From Mytilisepta virgata (lineage: Eukaryota; Mollusca; Bivalvia; Mytilida; Mytilidae), in assembly GCA_028015205.1 (NCBI GenBank), contig CM051521.1:91860513-91924512 (forward strand): DNA of 64,000 nucleotides, read 5' to 3'. Under the pieces are notes generated by a model that was not told where the DNA came from, did no database searches, and saw nothing but the letters and a program-made list of their open reading frames with translations. The position numbers and the translations under genes were made by a program. Positions within the stretch are counted from its first letter, which is position 1; the number at the start of each line of letters is the position of its first letter. This document shows, one piece after another, positions 56,530 to 64,000 of this stretch.

Positions 56530-56721
56530 AGCGCCACACAAACTTTTTTATATTTATTTCTTCCTATGTTTGAGTTATACACAATATTTTGCGAGATAAT
56601 GCGAACCTTTGCGAGATAAATCAAACCTTTGCGTTATAACGCAAACCTTCTCGAGATAACAAGGTTTGCGTTATAACGCAAACATAGGAAGAAATATATA
56701 TATAAGAGTTTATGTGACGCT
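56530..56721. mobile_element. Foldback MITE with nested GCGTTATAACGC palindromes
   Basis: The outer arms are AGCGCCACACAAACT (56530) and AGTTTATGTGACGCT (ending 56721). Inner arms TTTCTTCCTATGTTTG and CAAACATAGGAAGAAA continue the pairing. The centre holds the self-complementary TTTGCGTTATAACGCAAA at 56628-56645 and again at 56665-56682, plus GCGAGATAA repeats. Confidence 0.75.
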
Positions 56722-56925
56722 TATATGCATCCGTAGATTTTATCCATTTTCTTCCTTCATACGAACAACTGTAATAATTGCCTTTTCAATGGTAAACATT
56801 CACCAAAAAACAGATTAGAAGATCAGAAATTATACTTATATGAATTTTGTAGTGTTTGTTCTTCGTGTTAGTATTCCTTGTCCTGAAATTTTGAGGACTG
56901 GCTTAATTTGGGTTTTTTCCTTTTT

Positions 56926-57150
56926 AAATCTCATGACCCAAAGGGTCAAGTGAGCTATTGCCATCACTTGGTGTACGTCGTCCTGCGTACTTTGTCTTTA
57001 AAGATCTTATCATCTGAAGAAACTAGGCAAATTTGGAAAAACTTTGGCGGAATGGTCGCCCCCTCCCAAAAGGGTGTCTTCATTTTGAAAGTGTGCATCT
57101 TTAGTAAGGGACTCAAGTCTGCAACCGGTATAGCCACCCTAGCCATCCAG
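56926..57150 (+). mobile_element. 5' fragment of a GCTCAC-family element
   Basis: CTCATGACCC with complement GGGTCAAGTGAGCT, then GCCATCACTTGGTGTACGTC and TTTAAAGATCTTATCATCTG match the family start; the GCTCACC itself is damaged and no 3' hairpin follows. Confidence 0.55.
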
Positions 57151-58212
57151 TATTGACATGTTATCTGTAAAAACATTTACTAGATACTTAGTATCTCCCG
57201 TGGGCATATCTCTATCTTCAGATGGTTTGAATTTAATTTTTCGGTCATTGTTTTATTATTTTAAACTGCTCTACAAATATTTGGGTGATACCTTCTGTTT
57301 TCACATTTTTGGCCTTGAATACTGCTGCTGAGAGATGAATTAATGAAATATGCATACGTGGCCAATATACACGCAGAGATAGGTTTCATAATTGTGTTTT
57401 TAATTTTCACTTTCAAATGTCATTACAACCGAAATTGTCTCCAGTAATAAATTTTGAAGGTTGACATCAAACCTTAAATCAACGATGGTTGTTTGAAGGG
57501 ATTAATTTTTGTGTCAGCCTCGCCGACTCACTCGAAATTCGAATGAAGTCAGAATGTTAATGAAAAGCTTATGGGTGAAAATTTGAGTGCTCTGTGCAAT
57601 CATGCAGCCAATTTGGCTAATAATTCTATTACTTCTATGGAAAGGCCAGGGGTAGGGGGGTGTGATTTTCCCAATTAAAATTAAAGGAAAGAACATTTCA
57701 ACAATAAAGTTGTCTGCGATGGAAGTCAAAGATAATAAAAATAAGTTCACGAATAGACCGATTACAAGAAACAAACATTTTACATTCCTGTATGTATTAC
57801 CAATTCCGAGAATTAACGAATGTTGAAGATGAACCTTCCCTTGATCTCTGATATAGGTACTACTTGATAAAACTATCGACTAAACCAGTTGATAAAAAGT
57901 AGGAAATTAAAAAAAGACGTGCTGCTTTTAATTAAGATAAATGTTTAAAAAAAATTCAACACAAAAACAATATTCCTTTGTTATGACTCGGGGTTATATA
58001 TACTACTGTTTGGTACCCTCCCGCTAGCATCCTGTTTGAATCTCATTCAAAAAGAAACACTCGTATATAGTAGAAAATATAAAAATGAAAATGCATCAAC
58101 TATTTTAAAGTCTTTTTCAAACATTTCGGAATTCCTTGTTAATCAGACGAATAAATAAATTTTAATAGCTTGGAAAATTGTTTCAAACCCAGACGTAGTC
58201 TTACTTTTGTTT

Positions 58213-59421
58213 TCACCTTTCACTGTCTGAGAAGGTTTGAACATCATCAGAGTATTCCCAATATGAGGAGCTTGATTCAGCCGATGTATAAGACGAGTCA
58301 TCATACTCGGAATCCTCAAAACTGCTTGGTTCTTCGTCAATTTCTGAGAAAAAATCTGGAGTGCCAGAAGAATATACGTCTTCATCTGGAGAACTTACGA
58401 TGTCGTAGAAGGTGGTGCCACTGGCATGAGGCAGATTCTCTTTTGGATTCTCTGTGAATGCTGCGATAGGTGATTTAGAGGGTGGCTGAGCCGGTAATTG
58501 TTCTTTACTACGTTCTATACCTTGAACTTCATGTTCATCGAATATTGATTGTTTTCTTTGCGATTTAATAGATTTTGCACTGTTAAGACGACTGGTAGAT
58601 AATGCAGACGACTGTTTCACGTTGCTGGATCGTATCTTATTAAGGAACCCGTTTTCTCTAGTTACTTTCGATACGCTGTTGTTCCAAGCTGCATTGCTTT
58701 GTCTGCGCAGGCTCACCAGAAAACTTTTCCTGAGTTTTCTATTTTTCTTTGAGTTTTCAATATCAGGAGGTGGTTGTGAAGATAATGCAATTGCACTTTT
58801 GATAATTTTTAATCGATCACTTTCAATATTTGGAGAGCCATTTTGTTCAGACCGTGAAACAACGGACGGACATGCCCTTTCAAAATCCTGCTTCCATTTC
58901 CCCACTAGTTGACATCTTTCCTCTTTTGGAAGTTTCAGAAAACTTGACAAAGGAATAAATTTAGGTTGGCGGACATCCTTTTCATCTGGAATGTTGCGTT
59001 TTCTGTGTTTTTCAAATATTGATGGGAGTACAACACCTCCCCCAGTAAACCTTGTGATGGTTGACATCGTCGATATAGAGCCATAGGTAGACCTGTCGCT
59101 ACTCAATTCTGGTAATATGCACTTTTGTTTTACTTTTCCATCAGATGCGAAATCAAACCTCTTAGTGCCTTTTCTAACGTTTGGTCTTTGATTATTATCT
59201 TCGATTTTGCGTTTTGACTCTCGGAGTGGAAGATATTCACTATAATAAACGTTATATATTTCCTGTTGCACTCTGTTCAGATTTCTCTTGCAGACGGAGT
59301 CTAAATTGTTAAGACTGTGCTGTAAATATCGAGCATGGACCATGTTTCTATGATGGACACGTAATATTTTCTCACTTCCAGCCATTAAATCAAAACCTTT
59401 ATTTCGGTCAGACAACTTCAT
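58213..59421 (-). CDS. Uncharacterised 402-residue protein, single coding exon
   Basis: No family recognised. An in-frame TAG 15 bases before the ATG fixes the 5' limit of the frame. Residues 15-70 look helical (RVHHRNMVHARYLQHSLNNL, QQEIYNVYYSEYLPL); a basic middle follows (KRKIEDNNQRPNVRKGTKRF; KKNRKLRKSFLVSLRRQ near 228-244). The last 70 residues are acidic and Ser-rich (EIDEEPSSFEDSEYDDSSY). Cysteines are few and there is no signal peptide or membrane segment. Length, sustained open frame in AT-rich DNA and varied codons argue for a real gene. The basic centre with acidic tail suggests a nuclear or scaffold protein, but that is only a guess. The overlapping plus-strand frames at 58170 and 58622 are shadows. 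Confidence 0.65.
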   Translation of the reverse strand: MKLSDRNKGFDLMAGSEKILRVHHRNMVHARYLQHSLNNLDSVCKRNLNRVQQEIYNVYYSEYLPLRESKRKIEDNNQRPNVRKGTKRFDFASDGKVKQKCILPELSSDRSTYGSISTMSTITRFTGGGVVLPSIFEKHRKRNIPDEKDVRQPKFIPLSSFLKLPKEERCQLVGKWKQDFERACPSVVSRSEQNGSPNIESDRLKIIKSAIALSSQPPPDIENSKKNRKLRKSFLVSLRRQSNAAWNNSVSKVTRENGFLNKIRSSNVKQSSALSTSRLNSAKSIKSQRKQSIFDEHEVQGIERSKEQLPAQPPSKSPIAAFTENPKENLPHASGTTFYDIVSSPDEDVYSSGTPDFFSEIDEEPSSFEDSEYDDSSYTSAESSSSYWEYSDDVQTFSDSER

Positions 59422-60653
59422 ATTTCTTAATTTCTAATGAAGCTTCGTCGGTGCTAAAATTGACATCTTATTAAAACTGCTAGACTTCTGAAAATGACTA
59501 TATATGACGACTTCTATTATGTGTATGAAAGGTTTAAATATTGTCATATTAATAACTGTGAATAATTTATTACTTGAATTGTATTCACCTATAATAACTT
59601 CCGTAATTGATTGTTGTGTGATATAGATGTTATTCACAGCTTTAAAGAATGAATAACAAAGAGTTCTGCATGTTATGTAAAGGAGCAGAAATTTGCGTAT
59701 TTATATATTAGGGGCAGCTGGGAAGTGATCTTTTTGCAGCATTCATTAGCATTTTTTAAATACTAAAAATGCGCACACATTTTTCTCTCTCTCTCTCGGA
59801 AATTTACAACTATTTGATACCAGGAAATTTCTATCACTCCTTTTTTTATCATATTTTGGAGCCGTAGTTTTTGTTTTCTCTATATTCTGAAACGTAAAAG
59901 AAAAAGAAAATCAACGTGTGTACAAATTGATGTTTTAGGATTTTGGGGTAGGGACTAGGAAATTTTGTTGGCTCCTTGACTTGCGTCCTTCCCCCCCCCC
60001 CTTTTTGCCCATGAGCTTGAAGTTAATTTTTGCATACAACAGCCCATATGCAGTTGTTTTTTATTTATGCCTATGCTATTCCATCACGTGTTCTATAAAC
60101 ATTTTTTAGCAAAATATTTCTCCACAGTTTTGACCTGCTTACCGGTTTACCCATTGAATTGTAACAAAGTCGGGCTGCATAAAATACTGCAAAAAAGGAC
60201 ATCATTTTAATTTCAAGTAACTTCTCAGGCGGAAGTATACAATCCACTGATTGTATACCTTGTTCATAAGAACACATAAGCCGTCGAACACTCTGTAATT
60301 CTCTTCGTGTTGAACTTTCGCGGAGAGTTCTCACTGGGGAGGGATAAAATATGTTTGCATTACAAATTTTCCACGCAATGTCTCAGGATGAATTTTGTGT
60401 TGTTTTAATCAGGGATAATCAACAGTCCAATATGTTCTCTTCAATACTGAAAAGTTTATTGTCTGTCGATTTTCTCGTGAAGAAATCCATTAACCGTTAC
60501 TGTTCTGGAAGTTTTAATGTGATATTGTCACTCTGGATCTACTAACACAGTTTTATTTGCAAAAGACAAAGGAAACCCATTAACCAATATCAGAGATTTT
60601 GAAGAATCGTTATTTCCAATCCCATTTAAAAACAATCAACCATTTTCAGGTTG

Positions 60654-60938
60654 TCAAACGTATCCTTCAGAATAAACATAGAGAAAACATATAAATACTA
60701 ATAACATCGTGAAAATTATCCAAAATATGATTCTATAACAATTTTCTTTACTCTGGTCATTAGAAAAGATCCTCCAATTTGACTCGAACGTTAGATAGTG
60801 GGTTGGTCCGGAACGTCTTTGTTCTTTCATTTGTTTCAGCGAAGCTTTGATTCTCACGTAATCATTCCAAGTAATACTGCTCCGACGTCGTTCCCGTCGG
60901 TAATATTGAATCGACGGTTCAGTTTCGTTTCCATTCAT
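60654..60938 (-). CDS. Small single-pass membrane protein, 94 residues
   Basis: No family recognised. The N-terminal 67 residues are polar and basic (YYRRERRRSSITWNDYVRIK, SLKQMKEQRRSG). Residues 68-90 form one hydrophobic segment (YRIIFWIIFTMLLVFICFLY) with six residues after it, the layout of a tail-anchored or type II membrane protein. A TTTTTCTTTGTAG tract just before the ATG on this strand could be a splice acceptor for a 5' UTR intron. It may be one exon of a longer gene. It lies 1.2 kb upstream of the 402-residue gene on the same strand. Confidence 0.5.
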   Translation of the reverse strand: MNGNETEPSIQYYRRERRRSSITWNDYVRIKASLKQMKEQRRSGPTHYLTFESNWRIFSNDQSKENCYRIIFWIIFTMLLVFICFLYVYSEGYV

Positions 60939-63900
60939 GGTATTAATTCCTGCTACAAAGAAAAACAGTGTTTAATTGGGCATTCTAAGGTAGAAACACT
61001 GGTGTTCAATGCCAAATACGTAATAAAAAGCCGAATTTATAACCCAATAAGTTATAAAAGCAGATTCCAATGCGAAAATGAACAAACAAGCTGAAGCCAA
61101 AAATTATCGAAGGACAGAGCTATGACGAAAAATATACTCCTTGTTAAGTTTTTTTACAATTTTAAAACAGAACAAATCTAGTAACACTAGCCACTCAGCT
61201 GAAACCGCTATTGCAGTATTGTCATTAATTGTACTTAGAAGAGCAATAAGGTTTTATCATTTTTAAACACTGGGTCCTTAAAATTCTTTTCTTTTATTTT
61301 TCATTTAATGGATTTTCTTTCTGGTATATAGTCATTTTTATAATTAATTGTATAGAGACGTAATGGTTATGGAAATAGACCAGACAGAATATTGAAAGAA
61401 AGCAATGTGACATAATATTGTAAAATTTATAGATAATAAAACTGTCATGACCAGTGCTTTCTCTAATGATGATTATCATAGCCGTGAAGATTCGTGAAAT
61501 GTTCTCATTTCTTTCAGAATAAGTCTCGTGTATTGCTGTTGTATAAAACTGGAGGTTCTGGATTCAATTGTTATAGAAAAAAAGAAACTCGATCTAGTTT
61601 CTATATAAACGTCAACATATAATGGAAATGTAATTAATTTATCATTGATTGGACTGGTAATAAAATTTGTCAAAACTTTATCTTCTGATGCGCAAATTAA
61701 GCAGTGAGTATTGGACAATTGGATTTTCATTTGGAATGATGATTCTAGCATGTTTCAAACTATAATTATATACTGAAATCCTGATCACGACATCAGTAGA
61801 ATTTGATGCAATATTATTTTTGTAAATATTCACTTTGCAAAAGACATTTTCTTATTGCAACGAATTTTATACAAGACGTTTCTGGGCAAAACATGCTGAA
61901 GATTTCTTCCTTTCAATTACAGAATTTGAAATTAAAGTAAATTTCAAGGTTCTCAGAGATTACATGAAAAGTTAAGTTATCAGACTTTGATTTTGAATTT
62001 TGTGATTGGTAGAATTTAATTGCCAAAACTTGATTTGTTGTTGGTAGTGAGATTCTCTGAGAGGATCTGGTTAATATATTCTGTAGATTTTGTATAATAT
62101 TTGTAGAAATCACTTAAAAGCTATTTAGTGTTAACAGGATATATGTAAACTACTACATGAAATGCATTGATTACCTTCTTAATCGTTTTGAAAAAAAAAA
62201 CTCATTCGGCGTATGAATGGAGCGGTTAGGCCAAATGAAAAAAATATGCATAGTTATGGTTACCCTACTTCCCTTCAATTTTCTAATAAGCACTGTTTAC
62301 ACGGTTACTGATAACTTGAATGTCTCTACCCTAGATTCAGTGTTACAAAATTTTATGAAATAAAAAAATTATCGCTACCTACCCTATTTTTTATCTTGAT
62401 AAAACGGGAACCACACTTATTTTTTTTGCTTTTTTATTCGAATTACATTCTCTTAATCATATATATATATAGATATTGTATATTACACCGTCGAAAGCCA
62501 CATGTGTTCGAGTTTCTTCTAACCAGTTTATTAGCTTCAATCCCTCAATAACATGTTAATTATCCCGACTTGCCCTTTATTTGACAATTGAGTATTTAAC
62601 TTTAAGATGTTCAGATGGAACCATATTAGTTTCTTTTTTGATATTTCAGTCCTATGTAATTTTTTTTTTTCAATTTTAGTTGTAAATATGGTTGAAGAGG
62701 TTGATCATCGCTTTCTTCTGTCAGTGTAAACATTATTTATTTCAAGAAAAACAAAGACACGTACAATAAATAAAGACATAAGTTATAAGACATCAAACGG
62801 ATTCAGAAACAAGCTTAAAGAAACTTGTATAAATCTGTCTCCCTGTCAATACAGTTGTAGCAATTTAAAGCTATTCGAGGCATAGAAGACTAAAATAAGC
62901 TTAGTACTCTCGGTCTTTTTACACAGCATGCTTTTCATTTCCCTCTGAGTCGGTATGAAATGTACTGCGCGGAAACTGATTTACGGTGCAATGCGTAAAA
63001 AAATCAGAAAACCTAATTAGAACAATTGAATTCCGAATTAAAAATAAGGCTCATGCATGTATATGTGAACAAAATAAATATCTCTGTATGTAACATGTAT
63101 AATAGAGAAAGGTTTAGCATAAGCAGGTTGTATTTTGGAATTACATTGTAGACTTGTCGGGCAATTTATGACAGAATTTGCTAGATTTGATTACTCGACG
63201 TTTAATTTAATGGTATTTCCTCACACCTGCGAAAAACTTTAATTGCACAGATGCGACATTATCGATATTTAGCAAAGTTTTCCGCTAAGAACAATCTTGA
63301 ACATGTAATTAGAGTTTTCTCCGTCTTGATGAAGAGCAGCAATAAAATGACTTTCCTTTGAGTGAACTTTTGTCACGTGCATGCTTGGATAAATGGGTGT
63401 CATGAATTTATCCAACAAATTTCTTTTCACCAATTGAAAATATGTCTCTCTGAACTAGCTGTTCGTCAGAAAGTTTGTGACTAAATAACATTTTAAGGTA
63501 AATTTAGAAAAAAAACAGTCAGTTTGTACGCAGTTACAGTCACATTTCAGTAGAATTGTTTAATTTTAAGGACAATTTCTCTGAAAGCATTTTACAATAT
63601 TTCTACCAATAAAAACATAGGCGTAAAACCCCATTGAACTAAACCGTACAGCATTTCTATTTCATAATAATTATAAAATAAGAGATCGATAGTAATTTAA
63701 GACATTATATTAACTTACATTTAATGAAGAAATCTTACATACTTCCTTATTGTCATATTTTCCATAGTCAATGTTCAATGGAAGTCTAATGTAAATTGTC
63801 TAGATGTTAGACAGCTTCTGTGACATTGATTACAATAGTAAGCTATCCATAATTGATTGTTGATTTATCTGGTCTTACCTGCATTAAATGATTTCAGCTA

Positions 63901-64000
63901 TGAAATCTGTTTATCAATAAGCAAGACATAAGAATGGGTTTCCTTTTTGATTCTATCTCTAGTTACATTTATCAATCACCGTTTTGAAGCTATTTGGTGT
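60939..64000. other. Terminal stretch with no supportable gene
   Basis: Short frames only, without splice context or similarity. A segment at 63606-63645 (CCAATAAAAACATAGGCGTA, AAAACCCCATTGAACTAAAC) resembles the 3' tail of the SINEs at 28508 and 53489 and may be a remnant. A TA microsatellite lies at about 62459-62472. Confidence 0.4.

Noticed and set aside
60071..60334. 87-codon minus-strand frame with a basic N terminus
   Set aside because: No upstream stop or splice logic supports it, no family is recognised, and similar-length frames occur by chance here. It could still be a small exon.

Overview
The window is nuclear DNA from an animal, most likely a bivalve mollusc and probably a mytilid mussel. 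Genes are split by GT-AG introns, the DNA is AT-rich, and roughly a third is interspersed repeats of kinds I associate with mussels (tRNA-derived SINEs; elements with GTCGTC tracts and tandem repeats of about 160 bp). The taxonomic call rests on remembered repeats and gene similarity, not on a search.

Layout. 1-11162 (+): the last five coding exons of an R7-type RGS protein (RGS9/11-like); its 5' part lies before the window. 11163-25329: gene-free, packed with repeats. 25330-29588 (-): a complete five-exon DNAJC12 orthologue. 29589-29855: a short shared promoter. 29856-48994 (+): a complete ten-exon SIRT1 orthologue (768 codons plus stop) whose introns hold a Tc1-type transposon with an open transposase frame, a DNA-transposon relic, hairpin MITEs and a 3.7 kb nested repeat complex. 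54919-55506 (+), 58213-59421 (-) and 60654-60938 (-): three small open frames with no family I recognise, the last with one membrane segment. 61000-64000: nothing supportable.

DNAJC12 and SIRT1 are also head-to-head neighbours in human (from memory), so their divergent arrangement here, with about 270 bp between start codons, looks like old microsynteny and perhaps an ancestral bidirectional promoter. DNAJC12 is a co-chaperone of aromatic amino acid hydroxylases; SIRT1 is a nuclear NAD-dependent deacylase; RGS9-like proteins switch off Go/Gi signalling. I see no shared pathway.

The most striking non-genic content is a set of at least four element families that share no obvious sequence but one plan: a T run, a terminal inverted repeat that forms its own 5' hairpin, a simple-sequence tract, tandem units of about 155-168 bp, the complementary inverted repeat placed subterminally, then a 3' hairpin and a short tail such as CTCTAG or CTCTTG. 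This plan resembles non-autonomous Helentron/Helitron2 (HINE, pearl-like) elements. No Rep/helicase gene is present in the window, so the class is inferred from the ends only.
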